A stretch of 64,000 nucleotides of DNA from Echinococcus granulosus (lineage: Eukaryota > Platyhelminthes > Cestoda > Cyclophyllidea > Taeniidae). How positions within the stretch are numbered: the first letter of the stretch is position 1; each line of letters begins with the position of its first letter. The notes below the pieces were generated by a model. It had not been told where the DNA came from. It was given only the letters and a program-made list of their open reading frames with translations, and made no database searches. The position numbers and the translations under genes were made by a program. The stretch lies in NCBI RefSeq assembly GCF_000524195.1, contig NW_020170388.1:356800-420799 (forward strand). The letters are read 5' to 3'. Below, piece by piece: positions 25,551 to 43,503 of this stretch.

Positions 25551-25600
25551 AGTGAGAGAGAGAGAGTGAGAGGGAAGGCGGGAGAGCGCGAGAGAGAGAA
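25551..25600 (+). repeat. (GA)n-rich tract
   Basis: Interrupted GA repeats with GC-rich breaks. They generate long but meaningless open frames on both strands. Confidence 0.8.
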
Positions 25601-26589
25601 GCTTCGGCAACTGTTTCAACCACCTGACTGTGGACATCACACACACACACAAACGCAGCTTACATGTTCGCACACAGGCAGGCACCTGGGCTTGCCTGTT
25701 GCATCTCAGGGTATAATTTATAGGTTTAATTGAAAAAGAGGGCCACAAAGTGCTGTAGAAGGAGGAGGAGGAGGAAGAGAAGGAGAAGGGAGTGATTGAT
25801 TCTACCCGTTTGAACAGTTGCGTAGTGAAATCCTATGCGCACACACACGTTTGCCTGACTGCGGTGGAGTCATATTAATCTCCTCATCTTGACCTACCTC
25901 GCACTTCCCACCACCAAATGTTGCCATCATTCACTCAAAAATCGATCACATGAAGGCTATAATTGATGTCCGTTTGATCGGATGTCATTCATAGGAGAGG
26001 TTCGGGCCTGCAAAACGGAGCTGGTGATGATTAAACTTCGGTGGGGACAAAAAACTCGGTCGTAGTTTAAGTAGGTATCGAACACCTCTACCTTGAGTTA
26101 ATTGTGAGCACACAAATGTGGCGAGGTAGCTACCGTCACCACTGGCATCAAAAGTCAGCCCTTTTTCTTCTTTCGTCGTCTACACTGGAAGAAATGCGAC
26201 CAACCAGGGAACACCGACACAGCGGTGGAGAGGACAGCTGTTAATTACTGTTGCAGTGTGTAAAAAAGCCAGACTCGTGTAGTCATGGCAGTAGCAGTAG
26301 CAGCAGGAGAACTTGCAAAACGCGAACACACGTCTGCACACCTGTGAGCGGGAGGGCTAGCGGAGGGAATTTTTAGGCGTCACCTGTTCCTGCTTCGTAC
26401 TCCCACTCTCCCCTCCCTCTTACCTACACGGACGTAAAACATGAGCGAGGGGCAGTGACGGGTAAGAACAATTGTTGCACCGCATTTGCGTAGATGCTGT
26501 AGCAGGAACTCATGCGCCTAGCAGGAATTTGTGCTTCCCTCCATTGTCAATGCATTTGTGCGTGCAAGTGTGTGTGTATGTTGATGGGT

Positions 26590-26621
26590 GGCTGGTTGGC
26601 TGGCTAGCTGGCTGGCTGGCA
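26590..26621 (+). repeat. (GGCT)n tetranucleotide repeat
   Basis: Tandem GGCT/GGTT/GGCTA units, the same unit type as the shorter array at 25427-25448. Confidence 0.8.
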
Positions 26622-28520
26622 CACTAGGGTCCAACTAATGACTGTTTGCGACGGCTGTTGCTGTTTCCCCACGTGTTTTTCCCGTCATATCCAACTCGCT
26701 CTTGCACCCTTAGCCTTCTCTCGCATTCTCTCTCCCTCCTTACCTCCACTCCTTCCTCGTTGATTTATAGCGCGCGCACCCACGCACACGCGCAAGTGGC
26801 CACCCATACGGTCACAGGTAGAAGTCCAGCTTGGTGATCTTTCAGGCATCAGAAAAATTGTCTCCTCAAATAAAAGTACAGAAATCTTACTCGCCTTGAC
26901 TCTAACTATACGTTGGTCAATACCAGTTTTTCCAACTAATAAGACGTTGGCTTGTAAGCTCGTCCGAGGTGAACTTTCTCAGTCGGTTCAAGCCAAAGGC
27001 TGGGTAAAGAACCATTCCATCTGGATTAGTCGCAAATAACCCCTGATGGCATTACGAGACATGACCACAGAGGTGGTGGAGAGCTGAGAGCATGGGCGAC
27101 ATAAACAGGGTCTCATGGCAACAGCGTAGATGCCGAATTGCTAAAGGGTAGAGACGGTGCTCCGATAACACTAATCCAAGATTTTTGCCATCCACAGGGA
27201 TCTCTTTCTTCCTTGGGTCATTAATTAGTGCAAAAAAATTTTCCTTTCATGTCTAACTTGTAAAACCTGAGCTACAACACCGCGTCTGAAGGTTCTGTTC
27301 TGGGTTCATGGCTAAACAGACCTTTCCTCAGTTTTTCAAAAGACGGCCTATTCCAGATACTTCCAAATTTCTACTTCCAAAACAACCTCTAAGTAAACTT
27401 TGGAGAATAACAAACGGTTTTATAATGTTCAGCCTTTGCAGCATCTACTGTAATCATTCAAAACCACACAACTGGAAGGCTAAAATAATGAAAAACGAAT
27501 TCTTGAAGGGGTTAAATCCATACTGCGAAAGTGGACACCGTTTCTGTACAAGGAACATGGTATTAGTGTAATGACAGAGGGCATTTTAATCAGTGCACCC
27601 TCTAGTACACACGAAGAAATTCACAAATTCAGGCACACATTAATTGTGAAAGAACACGCAAAACTTGACACAAGCCTCCCCCCTACCTCTCTCTGCCTCT
27701 CCTCGAACAGGCGCTTGAAGGAAATGCCAAATAGGCGTGGGGTGATGGAGGTAACATCAGTAGATGCAGCAACAATAATGACGATGATGCTGCTAGAAAT
27801 AGTGAATACCAGGATGAGGGTGATTACAGGGGTACGAGCGTCACCTGTTTAGGTGGGGATGGAGTGGACCCCAGTCCCATTCTCCCTACCTGAACAGTTA
27901 AACACACTTATCAGAACAGCAACAGGTGATATCGCGTGTCAGTGCGAAGTGGGTATGGATATAAGAGGAAATCGAGGGCTTTGTATGTACATATCCACTT
28001 TATTTGTGCTCGGTTCCTAAGGTAACACCTTCGGAACGAAGGTCATGACCTTGACTATTTCTGATCACCAGCAAGACCAGAATATCGCAGGGGAATATAT
28101 CACAAGAGGCTATGGAATTTCCTTATTCTACCATGGTGCCAATTATTACAGTACTTAAACCACTAAAGCCCATCGGTCTTAGACAGAGAATCTCAACCCC
28201 GTTCTGTACTACTGATTTAAATTCAGTCAATTCGTATGTGATGCGACTCCTTATGGTTGACAACGATGATATCACATTTGACCCTGACGCCAAATCTTAT
28301 ACTGCCTGGTACTTAGAAATGGTTTCTAATGGGTTCCGTGTATGTTGCGTGAAATCTGCTTTTCTTATTTTAGTTGCATAAGACACACCTTCATATTTCA
28401 ATCATTCTCACTAAAATCCTCAGCCTTTCCTTCAGCCACAAAGCCTCATTTTAGCATGACATTCCCTAAAACTTTATGATTTTATTATGACCGATTTCGT
28501 GGAAAGGAATTTAACCTGAC

Positions 28521-28560
28521 TTAACATATTCGTCACCAGCGTCACACATACGTGACGCGC
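28521..28560 (+). repeat. Representative copy of the dispersed GTCAC-N6-GTGAC palindrome
   Basis: GCGTCAC-ACATAC-GTGACGC has 7-bp arms and a 6-nt centre at 28539-28558, preceded by TTAACATATTCGTCACCA. Other copies start at 16899, 18163, 24541, 31981, 32148 (decayed), 32500, 34348, 47590 and 48158. The spacing between the two pentamers is six bases in every copy, and the left flank recurs at 24541 and, inverted, at 34348. It is a dispersed short repeat with a stem-loop core. Confidence 0.65.
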
Positions 28561-31316
28561 AAGTGGTTCAACAGTACATGCTAACAGATTAAAAAAGCTT
28601 GTGCCGCACACAGATCGGTTAAGTTAACAACAATAAAGTAGACAAATAAAGGCGTTTTCAAAATCATGTCTAAGAAAAACGACGTTATTTGGTTTTCTTT
28701 TTGAGCAGCTATTTGATTTAATGAACAATTAACGGAGCTTGAGGTTGCATAAGAATGAGAGGGCATCGGGATTTTGCAAGCATTCCCAGAAATTGGCAAT
28801 TGCGGATCACATTATGACTCCCTTTCCAGCTATGTAGTACCTTTATTTCTGAAGGAGGAAGAACAAAGTACGGTTCCTACATGGTATAACCAATTTGTCT
28901 AAGGTGGGAAATGCTTCAACCCCATTTTCTTCTGAACCCTAATCGTTCTGAGCTATTTGACAGCAAGAGAGAGGTACAAAGCCTTAAGGTTTCTGACGAG
29001 GGAGGGAGGTACTGCCACAGCTGTCAAGACATCGCCCACTGCAGTGCTAAAACAGCGGTAGTAGCAGCGGCTGCGGTGATGGGTAATTCCAACAAGTGGT
29101 CAAAAGAGGGAATGACAACTGCTGTCATTTGGTCCTTAGCACACTTATGCTTACACTTTCACATACACACAGACACACCTGTTCTTTTCGGAAAAGGAGG
29201 GCTCTTTGCATCTGCGCATACAAAACACAGGTTTGGAAAAAGGTATGCCCAAGAACATGCAATAAGAGGAAAAGGCAGAGACATTGCTCGTCAGGTGTTC
29301 GCAGAGACAACAGGTGCGATTTGTGCGAGGGCTGAAACAGTCATGCTTGGGAAAATCACCATTGTAGCGGTCGCTGAGATCAATGATGGGGCAGTGGATG
29401 ATTTTGTCTACCACCTAACACTCCTAGCAAACAGCTTGTGCTAAAATATGAAGGAATGGTGTGAAACTACACGGAGACAATCAATCTTCTGCAATTCGGA
29501 CTTCATGCCATCAACAAGAAGTCCTGCTCGGGCTACCTGATAATAAGGCTGCCTACAGACTTTCTTATTTGCACCCACCCACAAGAGGATATCCCATTGT
29601 GGAGGTAATGACCGTAGCTGGAGAACGTCGGTCCCATGCCTGCCCGCTCAGGATTATGGCATTTAAAATGGCACAAAATTTTAGCCTGCCGAATTCGATG
29701 ACTACTTCAATCACGGTGTTTCTCTAGTCCACAGTCTCTGGAAGCCATTCAGCTCTTTATCAAGACAAATGGCGAGGTGAACCAAGGCATCGTTAGATAA
29801 TTCGCCCTTAAATACTGAAATAATTTTATGGAAACCTGTAAAGAAGCAGTCTATAGGCAAAAAATCTAATGGTTTACATGTTCAAATGCCTTTATAAGAT
29901 ATTTGCCTCATGTTTCCTTCCCCCGCAATGGTGGAGGACCAGAGTTACGAAGTAGGTGATGACTGCAGTTGTCATGAAAGGACACTCAAAAACTCAGCTT
30001 TTTTTAAGCCACGATTTAACATTTTTTTACTGTCTAAAGTGCGATATAGATTCATAGAGTAATCGCAGAGCGCATGTTAAAAAGTGATTTATTTATCTTC
30101 TTAGACCTTTTCGATGTTTTTTTTGTAAAAGAAAAAAAATTATTTTTGACAGAAAGCATTTTTATAGAAGTGCGTTGCTGAGTAAATTAAATAATAATGT
30201 AGGGGGTCTTTAGTCACACTTTTTGTACCCTAATTTAAGGTCGTCTTTAGGAGGCAATTTAGGTGGGACATTTAAGGACCCCGGATGCTATTAATTGGCG
30301 CGAAAGCATACTAGGGTCTTGTACTTCTACTTACATGACAGGCAATCGAGTCCAAATTGTAAAAAATGTCAAACAAGAATACGTTTTTTGGCGGACCATT
30401 CCTTTTAGCACTAGTGGCGCGTGTGTACGACATGTTTGTCATTACTTAATAGTAAGCGGTTGCCCTGAATCTTACTATTACCGGATTAATCGAGTTTACA
30501 ACAAAAATTAAATATAAATTAAAATTTTTTAAGCTTTAGGTGAATCATTTTTTATCATTTTCAAAAAACAAGGTATTTAATTGAGATAATGGACAGGCCT
30601 CAAAATGTGTTGCAGCTTTCGGAATAAAAAAGGCTGAGGATCACAAGAAATTATACGTTATTTTTGTAATTATATTTTGTCTTATTTTGAACGTCCCAGT
30701 AAGTGTTTACATGTTGGTCAGTTAAAAAAATAATATGTGCCGGCCAGTCAAATACTGCAAAGTGGGTAAATTGGGCAGGGGGGGGAGTGGGCTTTCTTTA
30801 AAAAGGGAGTTTTTATAAATCACTTCAAGATTTTTGAAGATAAAGTAATGAACAAATCACTCTTTTGTTGATAAATTTAGGAAATCTTTCGTTGAGGTAA
30901 TGCGTGGAGGAATCGTTAATTGATGAAACTGCGAGCGTAGAAGTAGACAAAATCAACTTTAACAAATGATTTAAAGATTAAACTTCTAATCTTTGCAATT
31001 ACAAAAGTTAGTTTTAACTAAAACCAACAACTGGATTTTGTTTCTTAAAAGTAGGGGCTGTACAAATGGTGGGAGGGACACAATACTACTACAAGACTTC
31101 TCATTAAAACTCGAGACACCTGCATCAGTGCCTTCAAACGACCTCGGATGTCTAAAGGGCGGACTCAATCCATTTTAAAGCAGCTATGAGGAGCCAGTTT
31201 TGAGGAGGAAACAGAAATAAGTAAATACATGCTTTGTCCTGCTGTACCGGTCACTTAGAGGTGTCATCAAACAGACCCACCATCTAGTGGGTGTCCGAAT
31301 TCCCGACAAAGGCGCC

Positions 31317-31334
31317 ATATCTATCTATCTATCT
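31317..31334 (+). repeat. (ATCT)n microsatellite
   Basis: Four tandem ATCT units in an intergenic stretch. Confidence 0.85.
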
Positions 31335-34300
31335 CTGACAGGGTAACAAGGTGTGACTAGGGTGCTAGAGAGCCGGCAATTAGTGCGCAGAAGAGCTGCG
31401 AATTGCAACGAACAGTTGTTCCGGATGAGATGCGGCAGCAACAGGTGACATGCATAAGCACACACACACACGAGCCCAAACGATTTATCCCAGACGGCAG
31501 AGTCATCGATGTGATCAGCCTGCGCCAACTGGTATTTGTGCGTGTGTGTATGTGTGTGGGATTTTATCATACTTACGGTCCAATTTTCCCCTTCCTTTTT
31601 TTCCGGCGATGAGGCAGAGCTTTCAGCCTCTTTTCCCAGGCTCCTGTTAGTGCTTGAGTGAAGCTACTGAGCCTTTGTTCACAGTGTGACTCCATAGGTA
31701 GGAAATTGGTTTATCCTTGAACTGTAACCAAGCCATGGTGAATGAACTTCAAGAACTCCCTCAACAAACGGGTATTAGTGGAAAGAGGAGCAACACTACC
31801 ATCCAGACGCCTTGCTAATCTTATAGGACGTAAACGCTTGCACTTCCATACTTACCAATTTGAATGATAGCCAAAAAAGGAAAAAATGCAGGTGTTTTCA
31901 GATCGAGAAATGTTTTGAATTCAGTTTGTTGGAGACAAACAATTTAATGTAATAAGTTGTAAATTGCATCACGAAAAAATGTCACGCATTCGTGACGCGA
32001 TGTTAATCGATGCACATTTGTGACTGATTTTTTCTCGAATTAAAAATTAAAAAATATTCTTTGAAACGGAAATTAAACTGGTCATCTAAACGCTTTTAAA
32101 GTGACCCTTACACTAAACTCCGACCCTCTTTTATGCTAAAAACTATCGTCACATATATGCGCCACCATAGGTCTTACCTGAGTGCGCCGCCGCATATGCG
32201 CAACACTTGCTCTTAATTACCTTGTGACAACTGTCGGCATAAAAGTGTGTGTGACACATAGATTAGCAGTGTTTGAAACCATAAAATAGGCGTGGGACCT
32301 GCTGTCGGTGTGAGATTAATTGCGTCTTCCACCTTTTTATGCCAGTAGTGGTTAAATTGATAACCGTCACCCCCCAGACGCTCCATGAACAAGTGTACCA
32401 AAGTTTATTATGGGGATAAACACTCTATATTGCACTTCTAGAGCTGTTTTGGATTTTGTTCCTCCCTTCAATACACTTTGTATCCTTCTGATTAAATGCG
32501 TCACGCGAGTGTGACGCGTCAGTTGGCAAGCCGGATTGCTACACCTATGAGGACACCTTGGAGCATCTAGATCGTGGCAGTCGGCATTCCTCTGAGTATG
32601 TAGTGGCTAGAGCTTTGAATACACAGACTTGCCTGCTGCTTCCAAATTAACACTTGTTGACGCCACGTACTCATCCGTGGCCTTGATGACTGAGGTAAGA
32701 CTTTGAGTTTGTAATGGACGAGCCAAAGAGGCTTCAAAGCACTTCCACCCTAAGCGAGATTACCTTAAAACTCCCAATAGATTACATCGAATAACCTTTA
32801 GAGGATGCCTCGTGAGCATTAACGTCTTTAACATCTAACACCAGGGACTTTTGAGCAACAATCTTTTCTAAGAAGGTGAATCAATGGAATTCGTAATTCA
32901 TTCTTTCAAATCGTTTCAACTGTCAACGATATCGTATCGCCAAAAACCAAGCAGCGACTCGGCTAAGGAAAAAGAAGTGCATATGGGTAGATAGCCTAAA
33001 ATAGGTCTTGAAGCGCCTCTCTTCCAGCATTGTTTAATCAACAGGACAGTTTGCTAAGCTGACCTGAAAAACGCAATTTTTGAATAATGAATACACCATG
33101 GGCGGTCCGCGTCCTTCATAAGCCCACGGTGTTGTAGACTGGACGCAATTAGGTGATGACCACCAAATGCTTCGACATCTTACCTCCATCAATGAACCGT
33201 CTATTCGCCTAGAAGACGGATCAAAATCTCTTCAAAGTCCATTGTTACCCCCTCCTAGCATCACTTTTTGGCATGGTGACATGGTGCCATAGCCATAGGT
33301 AGACATAAAATGGCAACTCTACACAGCATTTCAATAAGGATTGATAAATTTCATTCCTCCCTCCACTTTACCACACCCGTCCAGTCGAGTAGACAATTGT
33401 CCACATCAGCAATGGCTATTGTCCAGGCTCAGTTGTGATCTGATTGGCTGCGCGGGAGCCTTAACCTCCCTCGGTGGATTTGTAAGCAATGAGAAAGTTG
33501 CCCGAAGCTCCCATTTTCTGATTACAACACTAAAGTTATTTTAGGTAGTACAGAGTTCAAGAAGTCTGTGATTTGAACGAAGCTTCTTACGAAGGATTCT
33601 ATCTTGCTAATGTAAGTGTGGCCGATTAAAAATGAATTCAGTAGTACCTTGTACCTAAGGTACCCCTGTAGATGTTATATTCAGTACCAGTCTGAAGATA
33701 GCTTTGCTATAAACGTATAGAAGAGTTTAAAAACCGGTAGCACGGATGACACCACCCGGAGTCTAAAAATTCATGGGTGGTCGGGAGTGCACAAAAACGA
33801 AGTACTTCCACATTGCCTTTTGTTAGCCTTTGCTTTCCATCATTGGGGGGTTTCCATGATAAATCCTCTACTACAACTAATACGAACCGGTGCGAGTGAG
33901 GTTGAATAAACGCAGTGCCCATGCCATTAACCTAGTAACCGAATTTCGGGAGACTTAATATCCTCGCAATTTCGAATGAACGGCCCGAAATGGGTGTTAG
34001 TCCACCGCAGTATGACTCAAAAAAGTTATTGGAACCACCCCCACGTTGAAGAATAGGTGATTGCTTTGACTGAAGTATTTCAAAGAGGGGTTGATGTTGA
34101 TTGAGGTTTACTGTATTGAGATCAGTAGCTCAGTATTTCATATGACTTTAAGGAACGACAAGTGTAAAAGATTCAACACAATCGGCAAATACTCGGAGTA
34201 TCAGGATCCAGTCGCTACTGAAAAAGTTGGCAATGCAATTACCCGCGGATTAGGAGTATCCTCCACCCATGTGATTGGTCTAATCTCAACCAATCCAGTT

Positions 34301-37300
34301 GTGGAACGATATGGGCCAATGAGCTGCCAGCATTTGTTAAAGAACACGTCACACATTTGTGACGCTGGTGCCAAATATGTCAATGTCATTGCCACTTAAA
34401 TTTGTTAAATACCGCCTCGTCTATTAAGTCCAAAAAAGAGAAGCACCTTTGTGTTTAGACTAGCAGATAATGTCAATTGGAAGCACAAAAAAGTCTAATG
34501 AATATCACAACTTGTTATGAATAAATGAACAGTTGGTGTTATCACCTCCAGAGGCGAAACGGAGTAGACATGAAGGTGAGAGAAGAACAGGAACACAAAC
34601 AGCAGGTGACAAGACGGCTGTGAAGGACTGAGCAACTTTTTACAAGCGGTGACTAGACACTACGGGGCAGAGGAGATGTAAGGAAAAGGGGGATTTTTTT
34701 TCATCTCATATCACCTGGCGCCTTAAATAAAGTGGACAGGAGTGCCCCCCACCATTAATTTGATGCAAACTATGGAGGTTTCAAGCTCACCGATTTTGGA
34801 GAGGCCAGAGGACACTATTCACAGCGCTTTCTTGAATAGGGTTGTTTAAAGAAGGGACAAATACATCGATAGCCGGGATTTCACGCTGGTAACACGGAGA
34901 TGTGCTACTGTAACCTATGCTTCTAAGTCACTCTGCCATCTCTAGGGCAAACTTAGAGGACGCTGATTGGAGGGCAGATGCAAAGCTATATCTAGGTCGC
35001 ACTTTGATGGAAAAAATCCCCAAGTATCCTAGTCGATTCAATTGAAAAGTTGGAAGCAATATGTTATCTTAGCTCACTACGGAAAAAACTAATATTTCCT
35101 TTTAATTTCCAGTACACCAAAAGTGTAGGGACAATTGGAAAGGGATTGTCAAAGTTGTCTCATTTGGCACAGCCACGAATCAGACCACGTTGATCCATCG
35201 TAAGGTGAATGTACAGCTCAGAACCGTTTTGAAGCACTGCAGCCAATCCTAGGAGAGTGCTTGGACGGCATATCACTGCCTGACGAGAGTACTGACTACC
35301 AACCGGGCTTAAATTAACAATTCTTGTGCCTTTACCTAAAACATGAAGTGGACACGGCGATGATCTCGATTCTGACAATTCTGTCTATTTGCTGTGGCTG
35401 TATAGGACACCAATATGAATGAGGTATAAATTGAAATGAGGTCGAAATTTATACCCCCTGTACGCGTGGATCAAACTTCCAAAGTTATTTGCGCACACTT
35501 TATAAGTTTCCCGTTGACGGATAGAGGTCGTTATCGCGAGTGTGCGGCATAAACACCTCAAGATCTTATTTCAAGTTTTGAAGTGATGGATAAGGCGTTA
35601 CCGAGTCGTGGCACTACCTCCAACCATGAGATCTTAGGTGTGACCAGTACAACACTGATGAATTAAAATAACTCCATGTTAATGATCTGAATGAACATTT
35701 ACTTATCGAGGAGATTAACGAAAATGAGCCAGGCACTTGGAATGAACGGCCTTATCTTCACTAAAACCGACAGTTTTTCAAAAGAGAGGTCACGCAAGTT
35801 TGCCACACCAAGGTAAAGCTCAGAAAATGGGACAGATGAACAGAGCAATTTGGACCGGCTCAAAAAGATGGAGGTAGGGGTGGCGATCCCCGTACAAAGT
35901 GCCGACATTAGACAGAGATTTTTACAAGTCACCCCACTCGGACATTTTAGTACTATTCGATGTCAATATCATCTCAATTTACTCACCCATTGATAAACCC
36001 ATTTCACAACGCCATATTTTTGGGCACCCAACTTGTCCAAGTCTAATATGGGCGAGAGAATACCAATAAATTAACGAGCTGATGATCATGAATTTTATGA
36101 TAAAAATATCAGACTAATGTAAAAGAAAACAGTTAGACAAAATTAATCAATTCATTCATTCTTCTTAAAGGAGTACTAGGAGCCTAAACTCACCAAAGAT
36201 AGAGAACGCTACCTCAACAATAAAACATTTGAACTATGAAAACCCAACTGAATTATTGCCCAGCGTTAAAAATAGTGCAATTTAAGCTTCAGTTTTCATA
36301 GTCGATTTCACAAAACGCATAGTTACTACCAGTTAAATTACTAAATAGTCAAATCACTTAATGACTAGCTTAATTATTCGGTAAATTACCTATTTAAGCA
36401 GGACAAGCACTAGCTAAGTTTGTCAAACTGCTAATATTAATAAATAGCAGTAGCTTCATCACAAAAGTAGTATACTAAGAAAAAAGGCGAGAAAGAGAAG
36501 TATGCACAGCCAAGTCTTTGGCAGTCGTGCAGACACTGCATGTCTCCGTCGCAGAAAAATCCCGCTAAAATTCAGAACGCAGTACGGTTACTTAAAATTA
36601 ATAAGTAGTATTAATTAATCTACAAAATCGGTTAACCATACCTCGAAGAGGGCCAGGCCAACTAGTATTTGGGCGGAACCGTTTTCAAGGCCTCAAAGGG
36701 ACTTCTAACTTCGTTTGGATTCTGAAGGAAACGTTGCAAGAAAAAGCGACATCAGAAATTATCACAAGCAACCGATTCATCTGAAACACCTGGTTGCGTT
36801 AATGGGAAGTGTTTTAAGGTAAAGGTGAGGGAAAAAAGTTGTGAAGTGCAAATGAAGTGAATATGCAAGGCGTAGGTAGCGCCATCCAACTAAAACGCAC
36901 GTACGTCAGCCGCGGTTTGCTAAATAAATAATAGGAAGTTAGAAAAGGAGGTTACAGTACCCTTTCCAATCGGCCTTACCTTCCCCTTCCCCCCCAATCG
37001 GAGGCGCAGGTGGTCAAGGCTACATTTTATTGGTCCTTGAAGGGCTAATTAAGACACTCGAGATTATACAATCACCGCATGAACACGAAGACCAGAGGGC
37101 GATTTAGAAAAGAATGGGCGATCTTTCAAAATCTGCAATTCTAAAACACCTTATTCATTTCCTTCAATTGTTTAGGTGTGTACATAAATTATCGGGTGCG
37201 ACGCCTTTTCAAGGAAGTGACTTCCGACTAGCTCATTAAAGCACCAGGTTGGAGGTTAATTTGCATTTTGTCATCACAAATGTGGCATTGAGGTGAGGAA

Positions 37301-39764
37301 AAGAGGCCTTCGGTGGGGTAGTAAATTGTCCTCTTCAAGGTGCTTAAGGAGGTGCATCAGATTGATAATACTTGCATCATATATACACACCACCGTGGTA
37401 CGACCTTCATCGAGATTCTGATCAGTCAACTACACTGGCTGGTCTTCAATTAATTGCAACCTTTCTTTCACATGTGAAATAAACTTTCAGGACGCAAAAC
37501 AGAGGCATCTGGGTGTGAACTCTTCGCTCCAACACACAAAAAGTCTCATAAAGGTGGGGTTTGTGGCTAACTTGCCTCGCAGCAAAAGGATTGTAGATTA
37601 CAAAATGCAATTTCATTTCCCCAGAAGCTTCCTGTAGCCAAAAAGCCGCCCGAGGCTACCTGGTCAAGTAGTACTTCAGCACTTTAAAAAGTCCACTATC
37701 AAGGTCTCAGAGGAAATTTGGTGGCTACAAAACAGATGGTTAAGGGGTTGTGTGTGACGCCAACCTCTGTCAAGCTCTTGGAGAATGTACTTACGGCCTC
37801 TTCAATAAGCGTAATAAGCCGACTTGCAAAGTGACACTGACATGTGACAGGCTTAGTTCAAAGGACATGAAGTATATTGGAGGCAAAAACTTGGGCCAAA
37901 AACAGCCTTAAAGTACGATACAAGTTGTTGACTTTCAAAGGTAAATGCTGGAGTATTTACCCTGAGGGTAATTCTATGTTTACTCAAATGACTAGCTCAA
38001 AGTGGTAAAAAAATGTCAATTCCAGATCGGCAGCAGGCCACACACCCGTCTTCTCTCAAGCTTTTATGCAAAAAAGGCGTCGTGAAGTAATAAAGGGAAT
38101 AAGCCACCTTTTTGTGACCCCGTCAGAGCTCGTATCAAGACTATTCAAATTCAAATTCCAAGTTAGCAATCCGTGACAATGTATTCAGCCTAGCCCACTT
38201 GACAACTCAAGATTGAACGAAAGATTGAGTAGTAGGGGGAAGGCATGACTGATTCCAATCTACTCTGTAGATGATGATCCAAGTTCATATTTTATTAATA
38301 GTTGACCGTATTCACTGTTCGTCCCCCAATAGAACCATAAGTCACTGTTAATGCATCATCAGAGGCTTGTGGGAGGCTTTCGTAATCTCACCGATTTACA
38401 GACAGGTAAATTTAATCAGTAGGGTCAATTCCAGCAACAACAACGACAAATTATTGCAACATCTCCGACATTATAGAAGGGCATCCAACTGTGTCACGTT
38501 CGCTTGTTTAGCGGAATTAGTTTCATGAGAGGTCTGATATTTTCGCCGGGGGAGATATCACCTAAAGTTTGTGACCCTGACCTCACGTACCTGTCTATTT
38601 ATGTGACTTCAATGGCTTACGCCTACAGGAAGCCATGTGCTTACAGCCTCAAGGTTTGGGTCCTCGGCCAGGCCTCCAGCTACTTTGACCAAGCCCATAA
38701 ACCCAATCTGACAACCTCAGTTCATAACAAAAAGCTGCATCCCATCTAAAAAAAGTGGCATTTCAACATGTTTTCTTCCCTTCCTCATGAAGAGACAGCA
38801 CAAAAGTATTCAAGATTGAGCGAAAATTTGATAAACCTTCAATTTTTCTTCAAAGCTACGTCTTTTCGGGAATGAGCAAGTTGTTTAGAAGTCGGAAGTT
38901 GCCTGCTTGATGAAGAATTTTATAAAAGGCAGCACTGACAAGCATTCTGTAGTCAAAATCAACAGATATATTGGTAAAATGTAGATGACCATCCCATTTT
39001 TGTGAAAAAATCTAAATTTGGCATTTTGTGCCAAAGTTCAACAAAATCCGTAACTACCACTTATTCTTGGCATCAAACAGTCACGCATGAAGTAGAATTA
39101 ACAGACGGGAAGTAAAGGTGAGGCGAAAAACCGAAGCAGCTAGGGCAAAGACCCTTGTTTCTAGAGGCAAAAAAGTTTGACAAGAATGGAATTCGCCCCA
39201 AGTCCGTGACTTGCTGGGGAAGAGAGAGAGAGGGAAAAATCGTGCTGGTGATAATTTCAACCAATAAAATATCTCAAGAGGCTTTCTGGAGTTATGTTAT
39301 ATCTAATTCCTGAGAAACCCCGCGAACCATCTTGGATACCGAACAATTTGGCTGATGATTTAACAGAACCATAATAACTACCTTGGGATTACTGCATAAA
39401 CAAAATAATTTATGCTTTGTTTACTCAATCCTAGTCCAAATGACTAGCGTCAGTACGTGTCGACGCGAAAATGATGGAACCTACGCACAGATCCCACCCA
39501 AACATGGCTTATTTAAAAGACATGAAAAAAAAAATCATTCGTATTTCTCTAAACCACTATGCTCAAGTCACGTTTTGCGAAGGTGGAGGCGAAAATAGCA
39601 ATTGTTCTCGGGCTGATTTCTAGTTCAGATTCACATAATTTGTGGAAATGTAGGTTGAGAAATTTTACACAAAACCCTGAGCATACTATCAAGAGCAACA
39701 GGAGACCAGGGCTAAAGACACACAAATTCCCAGTACCTTCACATTAAGTTCAAGTTTTAAAAAA

Positions 39765-43503
<3,739 letters not shown>

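Larger units (their letters stand above)
23306..39764. other. 16-kb interval without a credible gene
   Basis: Between Snail and the 3' end of PFKFB no exon chain with family resemblance was found on either strand. Open frames up to 177 codons occur (for example 28911-29444), but they show biased composition and no recognisable domain. The interval holds six copies of the GTCAC-N6-GTGAC palindrome, GA and GGCT microsatellites (25.4-26.6 kb) and an ATCT tract. It could contain Snail regulatory DNA, non-coding transcripts or fast-evolving genes that cannot be recognised by eye. Confidence 0.5.

Noticed and set aside
28911..29444. 177-codon ATG-initiated open frame in the 16-kb gap
   Set aside because: Alternating low-complexity Ala/Val and His/Thr stretches, no recognisable domain, overlapping CA-rich repeats and competing frames on both strands. 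Best treated as non-coding without transcript data.
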